Source: Polyangiaceae bacterium
Lineage (GTDB): Bacteria; Myxococcota_A; Polyangia; Polyangiales; Polyangiaceae
Assembly: GCA_041389725.1 (NCBI GenBank)
Contig: JAWKRG010000013.1
Location: 124,001-188,000, forward strand
Reading direction: 5' to 3'
DNA: 64,000 nucleotides
In this document: positions 17,178 to 25,987 of the stretch, piece after piece
Layout: each line of letters starts with the position of its first letter
How positions within the stretch are numbered: position 1 is the first letter of the stretch
Notes under the pieces: generated by a model
What the model was told of the DNA's origin: nothing
What the model saw: only the letters and a program-made list of their open reading frames with translations
The model's database searches: none
Position numbers and translations under genes: made by a program

Positions 17178-19163
17178 TCAGGGCGACGTTCCGGTCGCCG
17201 GTTCCCAGCGACCTTCCACGATCCCGCCGTCGACGGTGGTGGCCACGATGCGGCCAACGTCCGCGAACACGCTGAGGAATGGGGCCTTCCAGCTGGGATC
17301 CCGCCAGACACAGGACCAGGGATCGGACTGTATGGCGTCGTAGAGCCAGAGCTCGCCCACGCCCCCGGCGACTACTCGCCCCGTAGGATCGATGGCCACC
17401 GCGTGCAGGTCCGAGGCGTCACCCAAAGCCATGGTCTTGGGAGTCCCCGACTCCACGAGCAGCACGTTGCCACCGGTGCCAACCACGGCCCCAAGGGCAA
17501 GGTCCGGCTGCGCGGCGCAACAGGTGTACACTTCGGCGTCGTCCGACGAGAGCCGCTCGACTTCGATCATCAGGGGCGTGTAGATCGCGGCGAACCCCGA
17601 GCCCGAGGTGGACTTGCCGCTGATGAGCCAACGCTCGTCCTCCAGTCGCGCAATGGCCGTCACGCGCCGGGCGCGACTGAGCTTCGCAGGCTTCATCCAG
17701 CGGCGTGCGGTGAGTGCGAAGAGCAGCGGCGCCTCGCCTTGGCGCTCGCCAACCAGTACCGCTAGATCCTCGAGTTCGCCGCTCGCGTGGGTGAACGAAA
17801 CGCTGCCGTCCTCGGCTCGCAAGATGCTCGAAAAGCCCTCAGGCGAGTAGTGCGCAATGGTGGCGCCATCGCCCCCCACCCAATAGAGCCCGGCGTCGAC
17901 GCGCTCCGCGAAGCGCACGCCGTAGGGATGCGGGAACCCGCGTATTGGCGCGTCGATCCACGTGGTGCCGTTCCAGAACGTGAGGCCACGGCTTGCCGCC
18001 GCCAGGCAGCGACCGTCGCCATCCCAGGCTACGCTGCGCAACACCCGCTGCTCCCCGGGTTGATGTCGAACGTGCCAGCTCCAGCCGAATCTCCGCGGCG
18101 CAGAATAGTCGGTGATACTTTCCAGACGACGCCGCGGCGGACGGGATCGACGTTGTCGTGGCCGCAGCGCGCGTAGTACTCCCGCCGCCATTTCCCACGC
18201 CGTCGGCGGCCGGTGACGCGGATCCGGCGCCGTGGCACGCGCCAAGATCCGGTCGATGATGGTGCACTCTGCCGTGCGCTCGCGAAGCTCCGGGCATAGC
18301 CCCTTGGAGTCGGTGATGCGACGCCGCTTCTGTTCGTGAGCCAGGAGCGCCGTGTCGACCGTGCTCTTGGCTTGAAACAATTCTTCGCCGGTCAAGATCT
18401 TGAAGGTGATGGCGGCGAGACTGAAGATGTCACTCTCCGTGCCGGCGGGCGCACCACCCCGACGCACCTGCTCTGGAGCGGTGTAGCCGGGCGTGCCCCC
18501 CGGCAAGCCTACGAAGGTGCCCACGTCGCCGAAGGGGCGCGCGATACCAAAGTCCGCGATCTTGAAAATCTCACCGTTGCCGAAGCCGCAACAGAGCACG
18601 TTGTGAGGCGACAGGTCGCGATGCATCACGCCCACCTCGTGGATGGCTTCGAGCCCGTTCGCCAAACAGGTAATCGCCAAAGCGGCGCGATCGGGATCGA
18701 AGGCGTATCCCGTTTGCTCGACCGAGAAATCGATGCGTTCCTCCAAGGTCGTTCCTTCGGCGCCGCCGTGGACGTACTCCAAGGCGAGCCAAGGCAGACG
18801 GAAGTGCAGCCCGGCTTGGTCCACGTCGATGTAGTCGTGATCCAGCAGGCGCACCACGAAGGGCGTTGGTGGCACACGCTCATTCAAGCGCGAGAGGGCG
18901 ACGATCTCCTTGTGCGCAGTGAGCTGCGCCATTTCGGTGGAGCGCCGCATCAAGCTCGGACGCACGACCTTGATCACCGCAGGCGACTCGCCCCCGGCGG
19001 CGATGCGCAGCGCCAAGAACGCCACGGCGTAGCTGCCCGCACCGATGGCTCGATCCAAGCGGTACGCAGCGTCGGGCTGCGCGCCGGAACGCACGACCAG
19101 CCCTTCCAGCGAGCGCAGCTGGTCATCTTCAGGGGGCAAGCGCAACATGCGACGCCAGAGCAT
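17178..19163 (-). CDS. Ser/Thr kinase-like protein with C-terminal sensor region (paralogue 1)
   Basis: The 661 residues split into an N-terminal kinase domain (about 30-310) and a beta-rich C-terminal half (about 340-661). Kinase motifs are a GAGSYAVAF loop, a lysine in AVIKVVRP, DFGIARPFG and GTPGYTAPEQ. The catalytic loop reads HRDLSPHN, with Ser where Ser/Thr kinases have Lys, so activity may be altered. There is no membrane helix. The C-terminal half has repeated Gly/Trp strands (AWDGDGRCLAAA, ISGKSTSGSGFAA, VFADVGRIVATTVDGG) suggestive of a propeller that monitors something in the cytoplasm. The same architecture and many of the same phrases recur in the gene at 30075-32030. Target unknown. 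Confidence 0.8.
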   Translation of the reverse strand: MLWRRMLRLPPEDDQLRSLEGLVVRSGAQPDAAYRLDRAIGAGSYAVAFLALRIAAGGESPAVIKVVRPSLMRRSTEMAQLTAHKEIVALSRLNERVPPTPFVVRLLDHDYIDVDQAGLHFRLPWLALEYVHGGAEGTTLEERIDFSVEQTGYAFDPDRAALAITCLANGLEAIHEVGVMHRDLSPHNVLCCGFGNGEIFKIADFGIARPFGDVGTFVGLPGGTPGYTAPEQVRRGGAPAGTESDIFSLAAITFKILTGEELFQAKSTVDTALLAHEQKRRRITDSKGLCPELRERTAECTIIDRILARATAPDPRHRPPTAWEMAAGVLRALRPRQRRSRPPRRRLESITDYSAPRRFGWSWHVRHQPGEQRVLRSVAWDGDGRCLAAASRGLTFWNGTTWIDAPIRGFPHPYGVRFAERVDAGLYWVGGDGATIAHYSPEGFSSILRAEDGSVSFTHASGELEDLAVLVGERQGEAPLLFALTARRWMKPAKLSRARRVTAIARLEDERWLISGKSTSGSGFAAIYTPLMIEVERLSSDDAEVYTCCAAQPDLALGAVVGTGGNVLLVESGTPKTMALGDASDLHAVAIDPTGRVVAGGVGELWLYDAIQSDPWSCVWRDPSWKAPFLSVFADVGRIVATTVDGGIVEGRWEPATGTSP

Positions 19164-19228
19164 ACCGGTGCGACGGAGCAGCGCGACCGGCAGCGGATAG
19201 TCGTTTCATCCTCGGGGGTTACCGCGCT

Positions 19229-20482
19229 TCACCGCTCGAGGCGGGCGGCCTCCCGCAGCAAGGCCCAGAGCCCCGGTCGGGTGGTCCCGAGTAGGAGCCC
19301 GATGCGAAACAAGCGCGCACTCGCGCGGAGCGCGACCCAAGTCCACGCGCCGAGCGCGAAAAGCGCCAACGAGAGCTCCCACCAGGCAAAGCCGTCGGGC
19401 GATAGAGATATCCGGAAGACCATGGCAGCGGGCGCGGAGAAGGGAATGAAAGTGAGTACCCGTGCGAGCGTGCCGTGGGGCGCCGCCAAGATCACCGGGA
19501 GGAACACGAGCGGCACCGTCGCCAGCAGCGCCCAGACCATGCCCAGCTGGTGACTCTCTTTCAGATTGGTGCCGAGGGAGCCCGTCCCGAGCATCAGGCT
19601 ACCCAGAAATGCGTAGGCCAATACGAAGAGCAAGGGCGAGACCACGAGTGCCTGCCATGGGACACGCACGTCGAAGGGCTCCAGCGTCTGTAGGAATGCG
19701 AGGCGCGCACTCAGCGTCATGGCGCCCCAAACTCCTACCTGAATGAGGCCTGCGGTTCCCAGGCCGAGCAGCTTGCCCGCCATGATTTCGGTGCTGCTCG
19801 CCGACGAGAGCAACACGTCCACTACCTTGTTCGCCTTTTCTGTCGCCAGCGCCGTGAGCAGGTACCCGCCACTCATCAACACGGATGTGAACAGCAAGAA
19901 CACGAAACCGATTGGTAGCACCACCCGCCCCACCCGCGCTTCCCGCCTTTCTGGGACGGAACGGCCGTCGTCCTCCACGCGAAAGCTCTGGCGATCCACT
20001 ACCGGGCGCTGGATGCGTTCGGCGTGTGGCGTGGGTCCTTGGCGTGCCAGCACCTGCGCGCGCAACACGTGCTCGAGCGCAAGGCGCCCGTCCCAAGCTC
20101 CAACCGAGCCGTTGGCCAGGGCGTAGCCCTCCACGGTGCCAGACTGCAGGTAATCCGCCGGCAGCACGTAGTACGCCACAAGGGACGCGTCCGAAGTCAG
20201 CGCGCGGCGGGCAGAGGGTTCACTATCGAACACCTCGAAACGGGCGCGCGGTGCCTCGAGCACCGTGCCAGGACTGAGCGCCAGAACGCCAGCGGGGTCC
20301 ACCAGCCCCAGGTGCTTCTGCATCAGCTCTTGCTGCGTGACGAAGTAGGTGGGGATCGCGGCCAGTCCACCGTACAGCAAGGCGAACAGCGGCATGCCGA
20401 AGGTGACGATGAGAAACCCTAGCCGTCGAATCGTGCTCACTAGCTCGAAGCGAGCGATGACCCAGACCTTGCGTCCTCTCAC
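19229..20482 (-). CDS. ABC-2 type transporter permease (NatB-like)
   Basis: A 417-residue membrane protein with one N-terminal helix (LGFLIVTFGMPLFALLYGGL), a large external loop (about 45-180) and a cluster of C-terminal helices (VVLPIGFVFLLFTSVLMSGG, QALVVSPLLFVLAYAFLGSL). This is the layout of NatB/YhaP-type ABC-2 permeases. Two phrases, SGGYLLTALATEKANK and LLSSASSTEIMAGKLLG, match the family's conserved core (VTEEKENRvvEiLLSSvsp). It starts with GTG overlapping the stop of the ATPase gene (GTGA), so the two are translationally coupled. The pair would export an ion, lipid or small molecule; the substrate is unknown. Confidence 0.85.
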   Translation of the reverse strand: MRGRKVWVIARFELVSTIRRLGFLIVTFGMPLFALLYGGLAAIPTYFVTQQELMQKHLGLVDPAGVLALSPGTVLEAPRARFEVFDSEPSARRALTSDASLVAYYVLPADYLQSGTVEGYALANGSVGAWDGRLALEHVLRAQVLARQGPTPHAERIQRPVVDRQSFRVEDDGRSVPERREARVGRVVLPIGFVFLLFTSVLMSGGYLLTALATEKANKVVDVLLSSASSTEIMAGKLLGLGTAGLIQVGVWGAMTLSARLAFLQTLEPFDVRVPWQALVVSPLLFVLAYAFLGSLMLGTGSLGTNLKESHQLGMVWALLATVPLVFLPVILAAPHGTLARVLTFIPFSAPAAMVFRISLSPDGFAWWELSLALFALGAWTWVALRASARLFRIGLLLGTTRPGLWALLREAARLER

Positions 20483-21420
20483 GAGTCGAGCCCCTGGTCG
20501 CCGAGCACTCGGATGAAGATCTCCTCCATCGAAGCCAACACCGGCTCGAAGCGCGATACCTCTACCCCGGCATGGACCAACTCGGCGAGCAACCGCGCTG
20601 GCGTCTCACCCGCGGCCAGCTGCACGCGGTAGACCCCGGGAGCCTCCTGCTGCACCCGGTCGTCGGTCAATGCGTCAGGCAACGCAGGCGCCGTGATGCG
20701 CACTTCCACCCGCGAGTGCTTTCGGCGGAGTTCTTCGACGGTCCCGTGCTCCAACACCTTGCCTGCGGAAAGTAGGGCAACGCGATCGCACAGGGTTTCG
20801 ACCATGGCCATTTGATGGGTGGACAGCACCACGGTCTGCCCAGAGCGGCGCAAAGCGTTGATCTGTTCGCGCACGGCGAGGGAACTGACGGGATCCAGAC
20901 CGCTGAAGGGTTCGTCCAGGATGCAGAGATCTGGCTCACTTTGCAGGGTGGCCGCCAGTTGGACCTTCTGGCTCATGCCCTTGGACAGCTTACTCAAGGG
21001 TAGGTCTTCCACTCCGCGCAGTCCCACCCGCTCGAGCCAGACACGCGCCCGCGCCTTTGTCTCAGAGTCTCGGAGTCCCTTGAGCGCCCCGAGGTAGGTC
21101 ATCACTTCCATGACCGTATGCTGCAGATAGAGCCCCCGCTCCTCGGGCAGATACCCGACGCGATCGAGCTGAGTGCGCGCAAGGGGCGCACCAAACAGTC
21201 GAACGGTGCCCGCGTCGGCCCCAATCACGGAAAGCAGGATGCGGACCGCAGTCGTCTTGCCAGCCCCGTTCGGCCCCAAGAGCCCAAACACCTCTCCTCG
21301 TGCCACCTGCAAGGTGACGTCGTCCAGAGCCAGTCGCTCGCCGAAGCGCTTGGAGACGCCGTCGAACTCGACAATGGGTTCATCGGCGTTTGGTGCAACG
21401 GCGCTCAGTGAGGCATTCAT
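20479..21420 (-). CDS. ABC transporter ATP-binding protein (NatA-like)
   Basis: The 313 residues form a complete nucleotide-binding domain: Walker A GPNGAGKTT (about 53-61), a Q-loop region (VGYLPEERGLY), the signature LSKGMSQKVQ, Walker B LCILDEPFSGLD and the H-loop STHQMAMVE. In NatA-type proteins the signature is LSKGMxQK, which fits exactly. A C-terminal segment of about 80 residues (EVRITAPALPDALTDDRVQQ) is the usual DUF4162-like tail of these ATPases. It pairs with the permease immediately downstream, overlapping by 4 bases. The upstream 277-residue gene ends 34 bases before and may share the transcript. Confidence 0.9.
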   Translation of the reverse strand: MNASLSAVAPNADEPIVEFDGVSKRFGERLALDDVTLQVARGEVFGLLGPNGAGKTTAVRILLSVIGADAGTVRLFGAPLARTQLDRVGYLPEERGLYLQHTVMEVMTYLGALKGLRDSETKARARVWLERVGLRGVEDLPLSKLSKGMSQKVQLAATLQSEPDLCILDEPFSGLDPVSSLAVREQINALRRSGQTVVLSTHQMAMVETLCDRVALLSAGKVLEHGTVEELRRKHSRVEVRITAPALPDALTDDRVQQEAPGVYRVQLAAGETPARLLAELVHAGVEVSRFEPVLASMEEIFIRVLGDQGLDS

Positions 21421-21454
21421 GCGCGATCGACTGCGTCCATCGAGTCGATTGCCA

Positions 21455-22288
21455 CTATCGCTTCTTCGACAGCAAGTGTGCGCCGGCCTCGAGCGCCGTC
21501 AGCAAGGCCTCGTGCATCCCGTCGGGAACCGCCTCATCCTCGGCCAAGGGTTTGACCCACAAACGACCGCTATCGTCGGTCGCGGGTTCCACCGCGACAC
21601 GCCAGGCGTGACGCGGCCGCGGACCTGCGGGCGCGACGGAAGGGCTCGCACGCGGCGAGGAGCGCGTGGCAGCGGGGGGTTGGCTCGGCTGCGGCGCCGG
21701 ACGGCTGGGCGTGGGTCCGCGCGCAGCCGCAGGCGCACTCGGCGCTGGCGTTGCCGACGCGGGGGGAGGCGGAGGCGTACCTGAAGCGCGCGCGCTGGGA
21801 GGAGGCGGCGCGGCGGAAGCGCGAGCACTGGGCGGCGGCGGTGCCGCCGCAGGAGACGAGCGACGCAGCGGCGGAGGCGCGGCCGCTGGCGAGGACCGCA
21901 CGGGCGGAGGCGCTGCAAAGGGAGACGACCTATGTACTGCGCTCAACCCCTCGGGAATCGTGAGGTCGCTCTCACCGCCCTCGGCGTCATCCGCCGGCAC
22001 GATGGCGGGGCGTCCGGCGGCCTTCATTCGTGTCGTCTGATCTGCGTCCGCAGGCGGCGGCACCGAGCCCTGAACCTGATGCGTGGCCGCAAGGTCTGCA
22101 GCACGACGCGCCAGAGCGAGTGCGCGCAAGTCGTTTCCCGACTCCCCGGCAGCTTCCGCCCCGCGCCGCAACCAGCGCACCGCTTCACGCACGTCACCGC
22201 GAGCAAACATGGTTCCAGCGGTTTGGAGCGCCCACACGACGTCTTCTGGATCCGTAGCCTCGGGTCCTGGGAATTCTGGGTCCGTCAT
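21455..22288 (-). CDS. Hypothetical protein with TPR-like N-terminus and Ala/Pro-rich linker
   Basis: A 277-residue protein not assigned to a known family. Residues about 12-70 are helical with a repeat-like pattern (LQTAGTMFARGDVREAVRWL, LRALALARRAADLAAT) resembling tetratricopeptide pairs. Residues about 120-210 are a low-complexity Ala/Pro/Ser linker with tandem APPPPSARAS-like units. The last 60 residues form a conserved-looking acidic module (WRVAVEPATDDSGRLWVKPL, MHEALLTALEAGAHLL). There is no signal peptide or membrane helix. A GGAGGAG ribosome-binding site lies 3 bases before the ATG, supporting the start. It is the first gene of a likely operon with the ABC pair. Confidence 0.6.
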   Translation of the reverse strand: MTDPEFPGPEATDPEDVVWALQTAGTMFARGDVREAVRWLRRGAEAAGESGNDLRALALARRAADLAATHQVQGSVPPPADADQTTRMKAAGRPAIVPADDAEGGESDLTIPEGLSAVHRSSPFAAPPPVRSSPAAAPPPLRRSSPAAAPPPPSARASAAPPPPSARASGTPPPPPASATPAPSAPAAARGPTPSRPAPQPSQPPAATRSSPRASPSVAPAGPRPRHAWRVAVEPATDDSGRLWVKPLAEDEAVPDGMHEALLTALEAGAHLLSKKR

Positions 22289-22362
22289 CGACTCCTCCGC
22301 GCTCCTCGCGCGGAGCGTATCACGCCCGGCCCGAGCCCTGGGCGGGGGAAAACGGCCCCGGT

Positions 22363-23253
22363 TCAGAGCGGGACGACTTCTAGCGTCCTCGTGACCTCGG
22401 CGGTCGTTGCGCTGTCGCGCAGCGGCAGCACCGTTCCCGTCTCGCGTGACTCGCGAATGCGGTCGAGGTCGAGTTCACCGATGACCATGCTTTCCTGATT
22501 GGGAACGCCCTCTGCCAAGATCCCGTCGCGGGCGAAGGCGAAGTCACTGGGCGTGTAGATGGCCGCTTGTCCGTAGTTCAGCGACACCGCAGGCACCATG
22601 GGCAGACTGCCGACGGTGCACGCGTGAACCACGTAGAGCTGGTTCTCGATGGCACGTGCTTGCGCACAGTACCGCACTCGCAGGTAGCCTTGGCGTTCGT
22701 CGGTGCAGCTGGGGACGACCAGTACGTCCGCCCCCTCTCGAGCGGCGGCCCGCGCCAACTCGGGGAACTCGACATCGTAGCAAATCGTGACCGCTATACG
22801 ACCGAACTCGGTCTCGAATACGCGCAAACGCTTGTGCGGCGAGATCAGCCATTCTTCGCGCTCGAAGCGGGTCATGTGTAGCTTGCCCTGCACCTCCCAT
22901 TCACCGGCAGGTGAGTACACGTAGCACTCGTTGTAGACCGTCTCCTCGTCGGGAGGATCGACGGCGGGCAGAGTGCCACCCACGATGTACATCCCGCTCT
23001 GCTTGGAGAGACGCACGAACATGTCGACGATGCGCTGCTCGAATCGCGCCAGGTGCCGTACCTGCTTGTCAATCGACATACGCAGGTCGTTCAGGGTGAG
23101 TAGCTGCAGACAGAAGTACTCGGGGAACACGAGCAATCGACACTTGTAGTCCCGAGCCGTCTCGACCAAACCGGTCACCTGAGCTTCGAACTGCTCGAAG
23201 GACTCGACGGGGCGAATGAAGTACTGCAGTGTTGCGACGCGGATGCGAGCCAT
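22363..23253 (-). CDS. Carbon-nitrogen hydrolase (nitrilase superfamily)
   Basis: The 296 residues carry the nitrilase-superfamily triad: Glu45 (LLVFPEYF), Lys124 (GKLHMTRFE) and the nucleophile Cys158 (TICYDVEFPE). A second conserved Glu lies in that last motif. Enzymes of this family hydrolyse non-peptide C-N bonds in amides or nitriles. The phrase GGTLPAVDPPDEETVYNECY and the ending with a C-terminal 'EVVPL' are typical of the amidohydrolase branch annotated as predicted amidases (NIT1/NIT2-like). The substrate cannot be deduced. No partner gene is evident: the upstream alpha/beta-hydrolase-like gene ends 160 bases away. Confidence 0.85.
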   Translation of the reverse strand: MARIRVATLQYFIRPVESFEQFEAQVTGLVETARDYKCRLLVFPEYFCLQLLTLNDLRMSIDKQVRHLARFEQRIVDMFVRLSKQSGMYIVGGTLPAVDPPDEETVYNECYVYSPAGEWEVQGKLHMTRFEREEWLISPHKRLRVFETEFGRIAVTICYDVEFPELARAAAREGADVLVVPSCTDERQGYLRVRYCAQARAIENQLYVVHACTVGSLPMVPAVSLNYGQAAIYTPSDFAFARDGILAEGVPNQESMVIGELDLDRIRESRETGTVLPLRDSATTAEVTRTLEVVPL

Positions 23254-23413
23254 GGCGCGTCATCATCCATGAACCCATGGGCTGCATCAACCAGCAGCGG
23301 CCTGGTGATCGCGAGATGCCGCGATCCTCGCCGCACCTAGCAAGCTGCTCGATAGTGCGCCAATGCGCTGAAATCTCCGGCTCAGGCCTTCGTGACCAGC
23401 CCTGCAACCCGAC

Positions 23414-24319
23414 TCACTGCCACTTGGCTTGCAGCGGCGCGAATACCAGCTCGTTCAAAGCGTACAGATGGTCGCAGTGGGCATCGGGACCGTTGCCCGC
23501 GAAGCCACGAACCGAGAAGCTGCCCATGCTGGCGGCGGAGATCTGCTGCATGTCGCGGGGGCCCGCAGCGCCTCGATGATCGGTCTTGGCGGACAACTGC
23601 TCGACGAGGTGAGCAGCCGTCTGAGTGGTCGACGCATACTTGGGAGGAGCAATCGACGAATGCGTGATGATCATCACGGCTTCGTCCTTGGCCGCGCGCT
23701 GGGCGAACTTGGTGAAGGGCTCCATCTGCGCGGAATTCACCAGGCGGCGGTCGTTGGGCTCGAAGCCAGCGTGCAGACCGTCGGCCAGCATGACCGCATC
23801 TACCAGCGCGGCATCCTCGGCGTGGGAAAGAATGCGATACGTCGCGCCGTAGCCGGCGCTCCAGCTAGAAAGTGCAACGCGACCGCGGGTCTGCTTGCCG
23901 CAGTTCTCGGTCACGACGGAATCGATGGCGTCGAGCAGGTGCCCGAGGCTACCGGCCTGCGCAAAGGTGTTCTCGTAACGACCGCTGCCAGCGCCCAGGT
24001 TCATCACCACGAGCACGGCGTGGAGCTTCGACTGTTCGAAAGAGCTGATGACGCGCTCGGGCACGCCGTGGAAATGAATGACCAGGTCGTAGCTGGAGTC
24101 GTTGTTGCAGCCCTCAGGCAAGCGAATCTTCTTGTACGCCTTGTTCAGCACCGTGGCCGGGCTGGGAGCGGCCACCGCTGCCGGCGCAGGGCTTGCGGCG
24201 CGTAGGCTCTGGCTGTCGTCGCTGCGCAGGGTGCGCGGCGCCGAGGCGGAGGAGACGCCCTGTGCGGGGGAGAGCCACCCCACCAGGACTACCATCAGGG
24301 CCGAGAGCGTTAGCTTCAT
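23414..24319 (-). CDS. Secreted alpha/beta-hydrolase-like protein
   Basis: From the ATG at 24319, preceded by GGGGGAGG with 3 bases of spacing, the product has 301 residues. It begins with a signal peptide (MKLTLSALMVVLVGWLSPAQ), probably cleaved near residue 25. The mature part has HFHGVPE (like the oxyanion HG motif), a nucleophile-elbow-like SSWSAGYGAT (Ser154) and a late DAHCDHLY that could give the catalytic His. This pattern suggests an alpha/beta hydrolase, possibly an esterase or peptidase, acting outside the cytoplasm. I do not recognise a named family. It is divergent from the sigma54-activator gene; the AT-richer stretch at about 24363-24395 may hold promoters. Confidence 0.62.
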   Translation of the reverse strand: MKLTLSALMVVLVGWLSPAQGVSSASAPRTLRSDDSQSLRAASPAPAAVAAPSPATVLNKAYKKIRLPEGCNNDSSYDLVIHFHGVPERVISSFEQSKLHAVLVVMNLGAGSGRYENTFAQAGSLGHLLDAIDSVVTENCGKQTRGRVALSSWSAGYGATYRILSHAEDAALVDAVMLADGLHAGFEPNDRRLVNSAQMEPFTKFAQRAAKDEAVMIITHSSIAPPKYASTTQTAAHLVEQLSAKTDHRGAAGPRDMQQISAASMGSFSVRGFAGNGPDAHCDHLYALNELVFAPLQAKWQ

Positions 24320-24520
24320 CGTCCTCCCCCTGATGCGAGGGGCGTTCCATCCGAGCGTCAGCACCTCAACTTATTGAAATTGCTATGTTTAGCTAGAGGG
24401 TGCGTGTCCCACTTCGCTGCTGCTGCCCCGCAGACTGATGCCTCTTCCCCTCAGTCTGAGACCCCTCACCCGCGGCGGACGGTCCGCCGGAAGGCCGTTT
24501 GGCGTACTCTTGCCACAGAA

Positions 24521-25912
24521 GTGTCGGAGTCTGGAGATCGCCCCACCCTGGCGGGTTCGCGCCTGCACACCCTGCAGCAGTTGGCGCAAGCGGTCGCCAT
24601 TCCTCGCCTGGAGCTGGCGATCGAGGCGGAGGACGGGCGCGAAGTCGGTCGCTCGGTGGTTCTGGAAGGCGATGCCCTCCGCATAGGTTCTCATCCTTCC
24701 AACGACTTGGTGCTCGATGATCCCATGGTCTCGAGATTCCACTGCCGACTCACACGCGGGGATGCCAGCTGGACCCTTTCCGATACCGGGTCGCTGAACG
24801 GAACGAGCTTGGACGGCGTCCGCGTGCGGGACGCCGACTTGCCCCGCCCGATGTGTCGCATCCACCTTGGTGGCTCCCGCGTGCGCGTGCGCGAGCTCGG
24901 CTCCGAAGCGGTGGAGGAGATTCCGGCGTGGTCCAGCTTCGGTGAGCTCTACGGCGAGGCCATCGCCATGCGCCAGCTGTTCGTCATGCTCGACCGCGTG
25001 TCGCGCAGTGACTCCACGGTACTCATAGAAGGCGAAAGCGGCACTGGCAAGGAGCTGGCGGCGACCGAAATCGTGCGCCGCGGTGCACGAAGCGCCGCTC
25101 CTTTCATCATCGTGGACTGCAGCGCCATCTCTCCGAACTTGATCGAGAGCGAGCTGTTTGGGCACACCAAGGGAGCCTTCACGGGTGCGGACCGGACCCG
25201 CGTCGGGGCCTTCGAAGCGGCCCATGGCGGCACCATATTCCTCGACGAGGTCGGCGAGATGCCCTTGGACATGCAGCCCAAGCTGCTCAGGGCGCTGGAA
25301 GCTCGCGAGATTCGCCGCACGGGGGAGAATGAGGCGCGCAAGATCGACGTACGCGTCATCGCCGCCACGAACCGCAGCCTGGAACGGGAAGTGAACCGCG
25401 GCCGCTTTCGCGAAGACCTGTATTTTCGGCTCAGCGTCGTCACGGTCCGAATGCCGCCCTTGCGCCGCCGCCTGGACGACCTGGAACTCTTGATTCGCGT
25501 GATCTTGCGCTCGCTGAACGCAGAAGAGGCCGGGCACCTGTTCACCCACAATGTGCTGGCGGACATGCGTCGCCACGAGTGGCCGGGCAACGTCCGCGAG
25601 TTGCGCAACTACGTCGAGCGTTCCGTCGTGCTCGAACAGGCGGCGCCCGCTTCCGAGCGGCGGTCAGGAACGTCGATGCTTCCACCGAGACCAACCTCTC
25701 ATGCGCCCGCTGGCACCGACCTCGACCAACCGTTCCGAGTGGCGAAAGAGCAAGTCGTGTTCGAGTTCGAGCAGCGCTATCTGAAGGCGCTACTCGACTG
25801 GGCGGGGGGCAACGTGAGCAAGGCGGCGCGCAAGGCCAAGATGGATCGCATGTACTTGTATCGCCTGCTTCAGCGCCACGACTTGCGAGGCAGTTCGCGC
25901 ATCGACGAGTAG
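24521..25912 (+). CDS. FHA-domain sigma54-dependent transcription activator (1)
   Basis: A cytoplasmic regulator of about 463 residues. An N-terminal FHA domain (GSHPSNDLVLDDPMVSRFHC, DTGSLNGTSLDG) would read phosphothreonine. The AAA+ domain has Walker A (GESGTGKE), the sigma54-contacting loop GAFTGA (ESELFGHTKGAFTGAD), Walker B (GGTIFLDEVGEM) and the Arg finger region. A Fis-type helix-turn-helix ends the protein (GGNVSKAARKAKMDRMYLYR). In this class, kinase-made phosphates on partners or on itself switch on sigma54 promoters. The start is uncertain: the frame is open from TTG 24374, but the conserved part begins later, so GTG 24521 is chosen. It is a paralogue of the gene at 28736-30040. 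Confidence 0.84.
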   Translation: MSESGDRPTLAGSRLHTLQQLAQAVAIPRLELAIEAEDGREVGRSVVLEGDALRIGSHPSNDLVLDDPMVSRFHCRLTRGDASWTLSDTGSLNGTSLDGVRVRDADLPRPMCRIHLGGSRVRVRELGSEAVEEIPAWSSFGELYGEAIAMRQLFVMLDRVSRSDSTVLIEGESGTGKELAATEIVRRGARSAAPFIIVDCSAISPNLIESELFGHTKGAFTGADRTRVGAFEAAHGGTIFLDEVGEMPLDMQPKLLRALEAREIRRTGENEARKIDVRVIAATNRSLEREVNRGRFREDLYFRLSVVTVRMPPLRRRLDDLELLIRVILRSLNAEEAGHLFTHNVLADMRRHEWPGNVRELRNYVERSVVLEQAAPASERRSGTSMLPPRPTSHAPAGTDLDQPFRVAKEQVVFEFEQRYLKALLDWAGGNVSKAARKAKMDRMYLYRLLQRHDLRGSSRIDE

Positions 25913-25987
25913 CGTCATCAACCGGCCGATGGGCTCCTCAGCCTCCGACGGGGTGACGAGTCAGAGGACCGAGGTTTTCAGGCGAAC

